Assembly: GCA_038042195.1 (NCBI GenBank)
Contig: JBBTET010000013.1
Location: 1-64,000 of the forward strand
DNA from: JACRIM01 sp038042195
GTDB lineage: Bacteria; Planctomycetota; Phycisphaerae; UBA1845; UTPLA1
Direction of reading: 5' to 3'
Length of the DNA stretch: 64,000 nucleotides
Shown here: positions 24,648 to 33,258 of the stretch, in pieces
Layout of the letters: every line of letters begins with the position of its first letter
How positions within the stretch are numbered: the stretch's first letter is position 1
Made by a program: the position numbers and the translations under genes
Notes under the pieces: generated by a model
What the model was told of the DNA's origin: nothing
What the model saw: only the letters and a program-made list of their open reading frames with translations
The model's database searches: none

Positions 24648-26906
24648 TTACAGCCGTCGGCGGCGCAGACCAAGTAGCAACGCCCCGACTCCGCCCAGCA
24701 GCATCGTGCTCGGCCCGCTCGCCCCGCAACACGCCGTCGTGGTCGGAGGCAACTGCGGTCCCGGGGTGTCACTCACCGTCGGCGCGGCGTCGCATACGTC
24801 TCCGAGGCCGTCGCCATCCGTATCAAGCTGATTCGCATTCGCCAGCGCAGGACAATTGTCGCACGCATCCCCGATGCCATCGCCATCCCCATCGGCCTGA
24901 TTGGCGTTGGAGATTCCCACGCAGTTGTCGCAGGCGTTGCCATCGCCGTCTCCGTCACTGTCGATCTGGCTGACGTTGGATGCGTTCGGGCAATTATCAA
25001 AACGGCTGGGAATGCCGTCATTGTCCTGCGAATCGAGGAAGAACATCACCGCGAGCTGATCGGTGATCGAAACTGGAGTGTTGCAACGATAAGTCAGCCC
25101 GTCCAGATTATTCTCATTCTGAATGCCCGTCGTGGACCCGGAGCCGAACTCATTCCCCGCGTCCAGAATCTGCACAAGAATGTCGCCATTGTCGAACAGG
25201 ATGATCTCAAACGTCCGGTCGTCGCCGGTTGGCGTGTCGAAGTAGTAGTAGTTTCGCCACAGCGCAACAAAACAAGCACCCTGATACCCGCCATAGGGAC
25301 ACTGGCCCGACGGAAAGCTCTGCGTGTAGGCCGTCGCATCCGGAAAACCCGATAGGGTTTCCGTCAACCCATCCCACGCCGCCGCAACCATATTGTCCGG
25401 GCCGTTCAGCGAGGGCAGCGAACATTCATTGAAGCCCATGCTGTTCGTGGAAGATGCATCCACGATCGACAAGTATCCGTTCCGTGCCATGAACAGATTG
25501 GAATGCGGCAGGCCGTAGTAGCTAAATGGGAATCCAATCGCGATCGGTCCGACCGTACCGCCCATCGTGTTCTGAGCGGTGCCCGTCACGCTGATGTCGA
25601 TCCATTGGAACGGCGGACCGCCGGTCGTCTGTGAATCGATCACCCGATAGCCGAACGCATCATGCCCGGTGATCCCCGGCTTCGTGTCGCAGGCGTCGCC
25701 GATGCCGTCGAGGTCCGCGTCCTGTTGGCCCGCGTTGGCCGCGAGCGGACAGTTGTCACACATGTCGCCGACGCCGTCGACATCAACGTCGCTGTATGCA
25801 AAGGCGTAGATCTGAAGCGACCAGCTATTAAGCGTCCCGCCCTCCATATCCGTATCATCAGCAATCCGGAGAATCCATGTGCCGTTGGGGTTCTCACCTT
25901 GCACGGCAAAAAGCGATTCCTCCGGCGACACCGAGCCGACCGACATCATGTTCACATACAACGCATCCGTCACCATATCGTCGTTGTTTGTATACGGAAC
26001 CAGCCCGTCGATCCCCGCAAACGGCGTAAACGTCATGTTCGAAAAGCCATTGGTGATTCCAGTGCCATTGTCGGTCGTCAACGTGACGATCGTGCCGGCC
26101 GGCGAGGTCAGCGAGATCTCGAGGTTGCCGCAATCCACGTGATCCAGATCCATCTCGACGGCGACCAACAGAATCCGTCCGGTCACGCCCGCTACAGCCA
26201 TCGTCGATGAAACAACCGGCGTGCCGACGGAGCTGATGGTCACAGGATTGGAATTTGAGAAGGTCGGCGGAGAGACGCCGAGTGGGAACTGTGGCCGCTC
26301 CGACAGAGTCGTTATCGTCACCGACCAGCCGTCGAGCGAACCGCCGTCATTCATGAAGTCATCGGATATCGTCAGCGTCCATACGCCGTTCGCGTTGCCG
26401 CCAAAAATGGTTGAAACAATCGGAATGATGTTCAATCCCTCCTCGGGCGCAAGGTTCGCGGCCACCACGTTGTTGACATAGGGATGATCCGTCACCAGGC
26501 CGGCGTTGGAGGCGTATGGAACATCCCCACCGGGGTTCGCCTGATCATCCCAAATCGTCCCGTTGAATACGTTGTCCGCGAATCCGCCGTTGTCCGTCGT
26601 CAACGTACAGGTGACGCCGTCGGGCGAGGTCACGGCGATATCCAGATTCGCGGCCTGGGTGTGCGTGATAAACGTCTGCACATCGACATCCCACAGGCTA
26701 CCGGTTACGCCTGACACGACGATCTGCGACGTGTAAACCCCTGGTGCGCCGCTGCTAATGGGAACAACGGCGGTGCTTGTATACGTCTGTGTTTGTGACG
26801 GACACCCTGGCGGGGTTGGTGCAGGGATCGCCAAAGCACGACCGCTCAAACCAGCAACCAATGCGTACGCAATAAGCAGGGCAATGCCATGCCGGCGAAA
26901 TAGCAT
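24648..26906 (-). CDS. secreted protein with two P-domains and thrombospondin type 3 repeats
   Basis: A protein of about 752 residues. The ATG at 26906 is chosen because TTGGAG lies about 10 bases upstream and it yields a clean signal peptide (MLFRRHGIALLIAYALVAG). Two proprotein-convertase P-domain-like beta-jelly rolls follow (about 40-180 and 180-330; NANGVWTLTISDDFMNDGGS and ENPNGTWILRIADDTDMEGG mark their ends). Then come short thrombospondin type 3 calcium-binding repeats (DVDGVGDMCDNCP), a middle beta domain, and more TSP3 repeats (DGDGDGNACDNC, DGDGIGDACDNC). The end (CCGASGPS, then a hydrophobic stretch, then LRRRRL) looks like a cysteine-type C-terminal sorting signal similar to MYXO-CTERM. 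A calcium-stabilised surface or released protein is likely. Confidence 0.8.
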   Translation of the reverse strand: MLFRRHGIALLIAYALVAGLSGRALAIPAPTPPGCPSQTQTYTSTAVVPISSGAPGVYTSQIVVSGVTGSLWDVDVQTFITHTQAANLDIAVTSPDGVTCTLTTDNGGFADNVFNGTIWDDQANPGGDVPYASNAGLVTDHPYVNNVVAANLAPEEGLNIIPIVSTIFGGNANGVWTLTISDDFMNDGGSLDGWSVTITTLSERPQFPLGVSPPTFSNSNPVTISSVGTPVVSSTMAVAGVTGRILLVAVEMDLDHVDCGNLEISLTSPAGTIVTLTTDNGTGITNGFSNMTFTPFAGIDGLVPYTNNDDMVTDALYVNMMSVGSVSPEESLFAVQGENPNGTWILRIADDTDMEGGTLNSWSLQIYAFAYSDVDVDGVGDMCDNCPLAANAGQQDADLDGIGDACDTKPGITGHDAFGYRVIDSQTTGGPPFQWIDISVTGTAQNTMGGTVGPIAIGFPFSYYGLPHSNLFMARNGYLSIVDASSTNSMGFNECSLPSLNGPDNMVAAAWDGLTETLSGFPDATAYTQSFPSGQCPYGGYQGACFVALWRNYYYFDTPTGDDRTFEIILFDNGDILVQILDAGNEFGSGSTTGIQNENNLDGLTYRCNTPVSITDQLAVMFFLDSQDNDGIPSRFDNCPNASNVSQIDSDGDGDGNACDNCVGISNANQADGDGDGIGDACDNCPALANANQLDTDGDGLGDVCDAAPTVSDTPGPQLPPTTTACCGASGPSTMLLGGVGALLLGLRRRRL

Positions 26907-27061
26907 CACAGCGAGACTCCAAAAGGTATTGCGAGAAGAGGCCATCGACCCGAACCGACTCGACGGCCACTGAGCCGTTATCATACTCGATATCGTGCCG
27001 GATACGCCAACGCATTTCGCCACGGCGCATCGCGAAACACTGCCAATTAAGAGGCACAACG

Positions 27062-28378
27062 GTGGAATGGATGCTTGGGACAATTCTGGGACTCGTGGTC
27101 GGCGGCGCGGCGGGCTACGCTTTTGGACTGCTCCGTTCTAGGCGCGGCGCGGAAGACGATGCATCCGCCATCGCCGATCTCGCCGGTGCCCAGGCCGCCC
27201 TCGACGAAGTCCGAAAACAGATCACCGCCAAGGATGCAGAATTAACCGCACTCCGTCAGGCCCTAGAGAATGAAAAAGTATCCGGTGCCGACGCCCGCGC
27301 CCGCCTCGAATCCGCCCGCGACCATTTCGCCGAACAACGCCGCCAGATCGCCGAGATGGAAACCAAGGTCAAGGAAACCTTCGGCGCCCTCTCCGCCGAG
27401 GCCCTCAAAGGCAACAACGAACAATTCATCACCCTCGCCGACGCCAAGCTCAAGCCCCTCCGCGAACAACTCGAACGCTACGAAAAGAACATCGTCGAAC
27501 TCGAAAAGACTCGCGCCGAAGCCTACGGCGGTCTCAACAAACAGCTCGAATCCCTCTCCCAAAGCGAACTACGCATCACCCATGAAACCGGCCAACTCGT
27601 CGCAGCGCTCCGTCAAAGCGGCACCAAAGGCAAATGGGGCGAAGTCACCCTCCAACGAATCGTCGAACTCTCCGGCTTAACCCAGCACTGCGACTTCGAC
27701 ACGCAGGCCTCGCAAGACAGCGGCCAACGCCCCGACCTCATCGTCAAGCTCCCCGGCGACCGCACACTCGCCATCGATGCCAAGGTCAACACCTCCGCTT
27801 ACCTCGATGCCGCCGGCGCAACCAACGAGGAAGATCGCAAGCGCCACCTCGACCGCTTCATCGCCGCCGTGCGCACCACCATCAAGAATCTCTCCGCCAA
27901 GGAATACTGGCGACAGTTCTCCCCCGCGCCGGAGTTCGTCGTCATGTTCATGCCCGGCGAGGCCTTCTTCTCCACCGCCGTCTCGCTCGATCCCGACCTG
28001 CTCTACAACTCCGCCGACAGCCGCGTCATCCTCGCCTCGCCGACCACGCTCATGGCCCTGCTCATGGCCATCCGCCACGGCTGGCAACAACAACAGGTCG
28101 CCGAAAACGCCGAGCGAATCGCCGAAGCAGGCCGCGAGCTGTACGACCGGCTCTGCGTCTTCGCCAAGCATATTGATGGCGTGCGCGGCGGCCTCCAAAA
28201 AGCCGCCGAGGCCTACAACAATGCCGTCGGCAACTGGGAAAGCCGAACGCTCCCCAGCGCCAAGAAACTAAAAGAACTCGGCGCAGCCGACGCCGGTACC
28301 GAAGTCACTGAATTACAGAGTCTGGAAACTCAACTCCGCGTAGTGCCGACAGAGTTCCGCCTGGCAAACGGCGAGTAA
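27062..28378 (+). CDS. rmuC: RmuC family DNA recombination protein
   Basis: A protein of 438 residues with a GTG start (ATG at 27071 is an alternative). An N-terminal membrane anchor (MLGTILGLVVGGAAGYAFGLL) is followed by a coiled coil (about 35-190) and the conserved RmuC nuclease-like core: GKWGEVTLQRIVELSGL, PDLIVKLPGDRTLAIDAKVN, YLDAAGATNE and FVVMFMPGEAFFSTAV. RmuC limits inversion at short inverted repeats in E. coli and contains a PD-(D/E)xK-like fold. It is the first of a tight + strand run with truB, a sigma factor and arfB. Confidence 0.92.
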   Translation: MEWMLGTILGLVVGGAAGYAFGLLRSRRGAEDDASAIADLAGAQAALDEVRKQITAKDAELTALRQALENEKVSGADARARLESARDHFAEQRRQIAEMETKVKETFGALSAEALKGNNEQFITLADAKLKPLREQLERYEKNIVELEKTRAEAYGGLNKQLESLSQSELRITHETGQLVAALRQSGTKGKWGEVTLQRIVELSGLTQHCDFDTQASQDSGQRPDLIVKLPGDRTLAIDAKVNTSAYLDAAGATNEEDRKRHLDRFIAAVRTTIKNLSAKEYWRQFSPAPEFVVMFMPGEAFFSTAVSLDPDLLYNSADSRVILASPTTLMALLMAIRHGWQQQQVAENAERIAEAGRELYDRLCVFAKHIDGVRGGLQKAAEAYNNAVGNWESRTLPSAKKLKELGAADAGTEVTELQSLETQLRVVPTEFRLANGE

Positions 28379-28452
28379 TCCGCGCTGATTGTTTAGCCGC
28401 ACGGGCTTGCTCGGCGTTGGATGTTGCGAAAGTATTGACCCCAAGGCCACCC

Positions 28453-29172
28453 ATGACCGACCCCGACCCCAACGGCCTCCTCAATCTCTACAAGCCCGTC
28501 GGCAAAAGCTCCGCCCACTACGTCTACAAACTCCGCAGCGTCTTCGGCATCCGCAAAGTCGGCCACTCCGGCACCCTCGACCCCTTCGCCGACGGCGTCC
28601 TCGTCGCCTGCATCGGCCGCGGCACGAAACTCGTCGAACGATTGATGGATCTGCCCAAGCTCTATCGCACCACGCTCCGCCTCGGCATCACCAACACCAC
28701 CTACGACACCGAGAAACCGTTCGAGCCGGTGCCCGGCGCGTCGCCGCAGGAACTCAGTGCCATCGAATCGGCACTCAGCGCCATGACCGGCCTCGTGCAA
28801 CAAGTCCCGCCCGCTTTCAGCGCCGTCCGCATCGGCGGCATCCAAAGCTACAAACTCGCCAAGGAGGGCAAGACGGCTCCGCGCCAGTCGCGACAGGTCC
28901 GCATCGACCGCATCGACATCCTCGCCTACGACTGGCCCACCCTTTCGCTCGACATCCTCTGCGGCCGTGGCACCTACATCCGCGCCATCGCCCGCGACCT
29001 CGGCAAGACCCTCGCCTGCGGGGCCTGCTGCGAAACCCTCCAACGCCGCGCCGTCGGCCCGTTTCGCATCGAAGATGCCGTGGACCTGCAAACCGCCTCT
29101 CCAGACTCCGTCCGCGCCGCCTTCATCCCCCTCGATGATGCCCTCCAGCGGATCGCCCCAAATTCGCCTTGA
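28453..29172 (+). CDS. truB: tRNA pseudouridine-55 synthase
   Basis: TruB makes pseudouridine 55 in the T arm of tRNAs. This 239-residue protein shows NGLLNLYKPVGKSSAHYVYK, the catalytic motif VGHSGTLDPFADGVL with the nucleophilic Asp, LRLGITNTTYDTE, QVPPAFSAVRIGG and RGTYIRAIARDLG. The start at 28453 begins at the conserved LLN-KP core; an upstream extension from 28417 has no homology. The C-terminal PUA-like domain of longer TruBs is reduced. Its stop codon overlaps the -35 of the next promoter. Confidence 0.93.
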   Translation: MTDPDPNGLLNLYKPVGKSSAHYVYKLRSVFGIRKVGHSGTLDPFADGVLVACIGRGTKLVERLMDLPKLYRTTLRLGITNTTYDTEKPFEPVPGASPQELSAIESALSAMTGLVQQVPPAFSAVRIGGIQSYKLAKEGKTAPRQSRQVRIDRIDILAYDWPTLSLDILCGRGTYIRAIARDLGKTLACGACCETLQRRAVGPFRIEDAVDLQTASPDSVRAAFIPLDDALQRIAPNSP

Positions 29173-29197
29173 CTATTCATAAGTGTTAGGTTATAGT
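29169..29197 (+). promoter_or_regulatory. sigma70-type promoter of the sigma-factor gene
   Basis: TTGACT (29169-29174), a 17-base spacer and TATAGT (29192-29197): five of six matches in each box with ideal spacing. Transcription would start near 29204, about 15 bases before the ATG at 29219. The -35 overlaps the truB stop codon. A direct repeat GTTAGGT...GTTAGGT brackets the -10. Confidence 0.7.
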
Positions 29198-29218
29198 TAG
29201 GTGTTCTCGGGAGCCGCC

Positions 29219-30118
29219 ATGTCCATCGCCGACCTCATCTCATTGGACGCCCTCTCCACGCGCCAACGTCGCCGCGTCGAGGGGAATCTTGCCCTCGTTC
29301 ACATCACCATCGACCGCATCCCGCCGACTCACAGCCGTTCACAATCCCCGCGCGACCGGCGCGATCTCTTTCAGGAAGGCACGCTCGCCCTCGTCGAGGC
29401 CGTTCGTAACCACGACCCCGCCCGCCATGGTGACTTCGCAATGTACGCCATGGCCCGCGTCCACCAGGCCCTTGGTCGGTACCTCCACGAAGACGAAACT
29501 CTCATCCGCGTCCCCTACATTGAGCAGCGCCGCCGCAAAGACGCCGACCGTGTTCGCGTCATGCAGAATCGCAGCCCATCTTCAACTCATCGAGAGGGCG
29601 AAGACCGTTCCAACTCTGACCGACTTCGTCCCGACCGCATCCCTCGAATCACACCCTACGGCGATCTCTCCACAGGCAAATACCGCTCGCGCAGCCGCAC
29701 CGCCGGCCACGATCAACCGCTCAACCAGGGTCCAACCCTTTGCGACGCCCTGCGCCGCCGGCTCGAACGGTCGCGCCGCCGTGCCATTCATATTCTTCTT
29801 CACGAAGCCGCCCTCGTCCCACTGGAGCAGCGCATCATTCTTCATTGCGAGACCCACCGATGGGCCATCCCTGATCCAGTGCAACAGACCCCGCTTCGCA
29901 CCATCGCCGCCGCGTTGGGCAGCTCCGTCTCCCGCGTGGTCCGCTGCGAGCAGCGTTTCCGTGAATCCCGCGCCGCCGAGCTGGCCTGCGACCGCCTGTT
30001 CATCCGCCTGCTCACGCTATCCCGGCAACGCAAAGATGCCTGGAATCACCTCCTCGACGCAGACGATTACACCTACCTCCGCCACGGGATCGCCGCATCC
30101 ACCGACATCCTTCCTTGA
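29219..30118 (+). CDS. sigma-70 family RNA polymerase sigma factor (orphan type)
   Basis: A protein of 299 residues. Region 2-like sequence lies near residues 20-105: RRVEGNLALVHITIDRI, RRDLFQEGTLALVEAVRNHDP (core-binding helix) and FAMYAMARVHQALGRYLHEDE (-10 recognition). RVPYIEQRRRKDADRV resembles region 3. A poorly conserved basic linker (about 115-185) follows, then a region 4-like helix-turn-helix (LRTIAAALGSSVSRVVRCEQRF). No anti-sigma gene is adjacent. The start at 29219 is preferred to 29201, which would fall before the promoter start site. Confidence 0.75.
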   Translation: MSIADLISLDALSTRQRRRVEGNLALVHITIDRIPPTHSRSQSPRDRRDLFQEGTLALVEAVRNHDPARHGDFAMYAMARVHQALGRYLHEDETLIRVPYIEQRRRKDADRVRVMQNRSPSSTHREGEDRSNSDRLRPDRIPRITPYGDLSTGKYRSRSRTAGHDQPLNQGPTLCDALRRRLERSRRRAIHILLHEAALVPLEQRIILHCETHRWAIPDPVQQTPLRTIAAALGSSVSRVVRCEQRFRESRAAELACDRLFIRLLTLSRQRKDAWNHLLDADDYTYLRHGIAASTDILP

Positions 30119-30146
30119 CGCGCGGCAGGAGTTATACTCCCCCGAC

Positions 30147-30575
30147 ATGTCCACGATCCGCATCAACCCCGACCTCTCCATCCCCGAACGCGACCTGCGC
30201 TTCACCTTCACCACCAGCGGCGGCCCCGGCGGCCAGAACGTCAACAAAGTCGCCACGCGCGCCACGATTTCATTCAACCTCGCCCGTTGTGAAGCACTCA
30301 CCGATGACCAACGCGCCCTGATTCGCATCGCCCTCTTCACGCGAATCTCCAAGGAGGGAATCCTCCGCGTCGTGTGCAACCGTTTTCGCACTCAGGAGGC
30401 CAACCGAAAACTCGGCCTCGAAATCTTCCGGCACCTGCTCGCCGTCGCCCTCCGCCCGCGTCGCGTTCGCAAGAAAACCAAACCAACCCGAGCCTCCTCC
30501 CAGCGCCGTCTCGCTACCAAACGCGTGCGCAGCAACATCAAGCGCAACCGCCGCTCCCGCGCCTCGGATGATTAG
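30147..30575 (+). CDS. arfB: ArfB/YaeJ-like peptidyl-tRNA hydrolase
   Basis: A protein of 142 residues. It carries the release-factor GGQ motif in TTSGGPGGQNVNKVATRATI and the basic C-terminal tail (RVRKKTKPTRASSQRRLATKR) that in ArfB enters the empty mRNA channel of stalled ribosomes. It should hydrolyse peptidyl-tRNA on stalled ribosomes without a stop codon. The start at 30147 matches the usual family start just before IRINPDLSIPERDL. The length fits ArfB (about 140). Confidence 0.92.
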   Translation: MSTIRINPDLSIPERDLRFTFTTSGGPGGQNVNKVATRATISFNLARCEALTDDQRALIRIALFTRISKEGILRVVCNRFRTQEANRKLGLEIFRHLLAVALRPRRVRKKTKPTRASSQRRLATKRVRSNIKRNRRSRASDD

Positions 30576-30641
30576 CGCGGTTCACGAGTCAATGGTTGAG
30601 GTCGAAATGCCGCCAGGCTCGTCGCCAGGTGCTCGGATTCC

Positions 30642-31484
30642 CTATGCGGTCGGGGCGGAGTATTCGGCGTAGGTTTTGGCGGTTTCCCAGACGCGCACGC
30701 GTCGCAGGCGGGCCGGGGCGACCTTGCTTTCCAATAATTCCCAGACTCGATGGGCGATGTTCTCGACGGAGGGGTTGCGCGCCGCGAAGTCCGGGGTGTC
30801 GGTGTTGAGATGTTTGTGGTCGAAGCGGTCGATGACCTCGCGCCGGACCACGGATTCAAACTCGGGCAGGGGCAGCACGGCACCGGTGACGGGTGAGAGG
30901 TTCCCGGCGACGGTGACTTCGATCTGGTAGTTGTGGCCGTGGCCGTTGGGATTGTTGCACTTGCCGAAGATGCGGCGATTCTCGTCGTCGGAGAGGGTGG
31001 GGACGTGCAGGCGGTGCGATGCGGAAAACTCGAAACACTGGGTTAGTTCGACCATTTGTTCGGCTCCGGAGACGACAGCGTAGGAGAGATAGGGCGTCGT
31101 CCAAAGTTGAAGTTGTTCGAGGGTGAGGCGCGGGGCGTGGGTGGACCATTCATTTCCAAGAATCTGTGAGGCGACTTCTTGATAGACGTCCAGCACGAGT
31201 CGCTCGCCGGTGAGGCCGACACCGCTGGCGAGGAGTCTTTGCGCGGCGGCGGGAATCGCATAGCGGCGAAGGAGTGCGTCGAGTTCCTGGATGTTGACGA
31301 GGTAGCCGGTGGTTTCGTCTGGGAGGCCGGCGACCGTGATTCGCAGGACGAGATAGGGGGCGACGCCGACGGCGGAGGGCCAGCCGCCCCAGGAGTTGGT
31401 GACCGGGAGCGCGCCTTCGAAGCCGCTGTCACCGTGGGCGGCGCGTGCCCAGTCACGGTCGATGGTGAATCGGATTTCGCGCAT
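30642..31484 (-). CDS. tandem-domain QueD/6-pyruvoyl-tetrahydropterin synthase-like protein
   Basis: A protein of 280 residues, twice the usual QueD length. The C-terminal half (about 140-280) is a full PTPS/QueD domain: CFEFSASHRLHVP, FGKCNNPNGHGHNYQIEVTV (catalytic Cys and Zn-binding His), FDHKHLNTD and PSVENIAHRVWELLE. The N-terminal half (about 1-130) has the same length and a similar strand pattern (YLVLRITVAGLPDETTGYLVNIQELD) but lacks the zinc histidines and catalytic Cys. The active part probably makes 6-carboxytetrahydropterin for queuosine or a related pterin; the first half would be structural. The start at 31484 is where homology begins. Confidence 0.8.
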   Translation of the reverse strand: MREIRFTIDRDWARAAHGDSGFEGALPVTNSWGGWPSAVGVAPYLVLRITVAGLPDETTGYLVNIQELDALLRRYAIPAAAQRLLASGVGLTGERLVLDVYQEVASQILGNEWSTHAPRLTLEQLQLWTTPYLSYAVVSGAEQMVELTQCFEFSASHRLHVPTLSDDENRRIFGKCNNPNGHGHNYQIEVTVAGNLSPVTGAVLPLPEFESVVRREVIDRFDHKHLNTDTPDFAARNPSVENIAHRVWELLESKVAPARLRRVRVWETAKTYAEYSAPTA

Positions 31485-31580
31485 TAGGCGCACGGGGCGA
31501 GTGCGCGGGTTTGATGATTGAGTGAGTGACGACGCCACGAGTGGAATTGTAGTGTCGGCGGAAAAAGGCGTCGTGCGCGG

Positions 31581-31760
31581 TCAGGGTCTGTTGGAATTGC
31601 GCGGGTCCATGCCTTGGCGGATCATTTCCATGCGCTCCTGATGCTTGTGCGACGTGACGATGATCTGGCGGACGGTGCCGCCGATGATCGCCACGATGGC
31701 AATCCATGCGAACCAGGGGATGCTGCTGCAGAAGCGCCAGAAGGAATCGAATGCGGCCAT
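31581..31760 (-). CDS. small membrane protein
   Basis: A protein of 59 residues. The ATG at 31760 has GAGGGTGAG upstream. One membrane helix (IPWFAWIAIVAIIGGTVRQIIV) is followed by a charged tail HKHQERMEMIRQGMDPRN, a pattern seen in small bacterial inner-membrane proteins next to stress or transport genes. No function assigned. Confidence 0.6.
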   Translation of the reverse strand: MAAFDSFWRFCSSIPWFAWIAIVAIIGGTVRQIIVTSHKHQERMEMIRQGMDPRNSNRP

Positions 31761-31999
31761 GAACTCACCCTCTCTTGCCAACGACGATAGTCGAACTGTG
31801 TGGGTATTGTGCAGTCGATTCGCATTATTTGCACGGGGTGCTGCGCGTCGGGCGAAATATCACAGGCGCAATTCACATGGTGGGGCACAAGGCGTTTGAC
31901 CCGGCGGCGCGGGGCCTCGTAGGATGGCGGGGTCGCGCGAGGGACTCTTCGCCGCGAGCCTCCTTATTTTTCAACGAATTATCGAATGCGAGGATCATC

Positions 32000-33226
32000 A
32001 TGGGTTTCCTGGCGGGGTCGGTTAGTTTCTCTCGATTTCGGGTGGTGGGCGGATCACCGAAGCGGCTGGATGACAACTTGATGGAGAAGTTTCGGGCGCA
32101 TGCCGTGGGGAAGCAGCGGGTGATGCGGTCGGATCGGGAGGAAATCGGTTGGATAGGTGGGCGGCATTTGCTCGACCGCGAGTTCGACGCTGAGAAGAAC
32201 GTGATTCTGGAGTGCCTGCACTTCGGGTTGCGGATCGACAGTCACAAGGTGCCGCCGGACATCATGCGGGCTTATGTGCAGATGGAGATCGATGCGCTTC
32301 GCAAGCACGGGGACAGCGCGAAGGGGGCCGCGTTTGCGAAGTTGAAGAAGCAGGCGGTCGAGTCAGCCAAAGCGCGGGCCGAGCAGGAGGTGAAAGAGGG
32401 GCGGTATCGGAGTCAGAAGCAGTTTCCGATTCTCTGGGACACGCGCACGGACACGCTTTACTTTGGGTCGACTTCGTCCTCCGCGATTGAGCGGTTGCAG
32501 AGTTTGTTTCGCGACACATTTGAGAAGCGGCTCGAACCATTGACGGCCGGCGCGGCGGGGTATGAGTTCGCCGGGAAGAGCGGCGTCGAGCGGCGCGTGG
32601 AGTCGATGCGGCCGGCACGATTCGTGGCGCAACCCGATGGGAACGGTCACACCGAGGTTTATTGGTCCACCAGGGATCCGTCGTCGCGCGATTATCTGGG
32701 TAATGAGTTTGCGTTGTGGCTTTGGTACACGCTGGCCGAGGAGTCGGACACGTTGCCGCTGGCGGATTCGACTGAGGCGGCCGTGGTGATCGTGAAGCAG
32801 CTCGCGCTGGAGTGCCCGTGGGCGCAGAACGGTCGAGCGGTGATGACGGCGGAAGGGCCGGCGCGATTGGCGGAGAGTCGCGTGGCGGTGGGGACGGGCA
32901 AGCTGCCGCGAAAGATGGGGATGATCGTGACGCGGCAGGGGTCGCAGTATGAGTTTGTGCTGACGCCTGAGTCGTTGGCGGTGGCGGGGGCGATCTTGCC
33001 GCCAGTGAGCGAAGAGGCGGAGGGGCGCGAGCGGCTGGAGGAGCGCGTAGAACAGGTTCGGCATTTGGGGGAGACGGTGGACTTGTTGTATCAGGCGTTT
33101 CTGGGGCGACGGTTGTCGTCGGAGTGGGATGCGGATTTGGCACGGATGTCGGCGTGGTTGGGCGGTGGGAAACGGCAGGGATCGGCGGCGGTGATTGCAG
33201 AAGAGACGGAGTCCGTGGCGGTGTGA
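32000..33226 (+). CDS. RdgC-like recombination-associated protein
   Basis: A protein of 408 residues. The ATG at 32000 has GAGGA upstream. The layout matches RdgC: an N-terminal SFSRFRV strand, GWIGGRHLL, LECLHFGLRIDSHKVPPDIM, a long helical arm (residues about 85-135, KLKKQAVESAKARAEQEV), FPILWDTRTDTLYFGST and AIERLQSLFRDTFEKRLEPL. RdgC forms a DNA-encircling ring that modulates RecA. The C-terminal about 100 residues are family-specific. The call rests on arrangement more than on invariant residues. Confidence 0.65.
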   Translation: MGFLAGSVSFSRFRVVGGSPKRLDDNLMEKFRAHAVGKQRVMRSDREEIGWIGGRHLLDREFDAEKNVILECLHFGLRIDSHKVPPDIMRAYVQMEIDALRKHGDSAKGAAFAKLKKQAVESAKARAEQEVKEGRYRSQKQFPILWDTRTDTLYFGSTSSSAIERLQSLFRDTFEKRLEPLTAGAAGYEFAGKSGVERRVESMRPARFVAQPDGNGHTEVYWSTRDPSSRDYLGNEFALWLWYTLAEESDTLPLADSTEAAVVIVKQLALECPWAQNGRAVMTAEGPARLAESRVAVGTGKLPRKMGMIVTRQGSQYEFVLTPESLAVAGAILPPVSEEAEGRERLEERVEQVRHLGETVDLLYQAFLGRRLSSEWDADLARMSAWLGGGKRQGSAAVIAEETESVAV

Positions 33227-33258
33227 GCGACGCTTGAAATAGTGATACGATTGGCGGC

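Noticed and set aside
24780..25010. Tandem repeat that could be mistaken for CRISPR or minisatellite
   Set aside because: It encodes thrombospondin type 3 calcium-binding repeats within a long coding frame.
30575..30642. Replication origin at the strand-composition switch
   Set aside because: Only 66 bp between two convergent stops, no AT-rich unwinding region, no DnaA-box cluster and no dnaA/dnaN nearby; an inversion joint explains the skew better.
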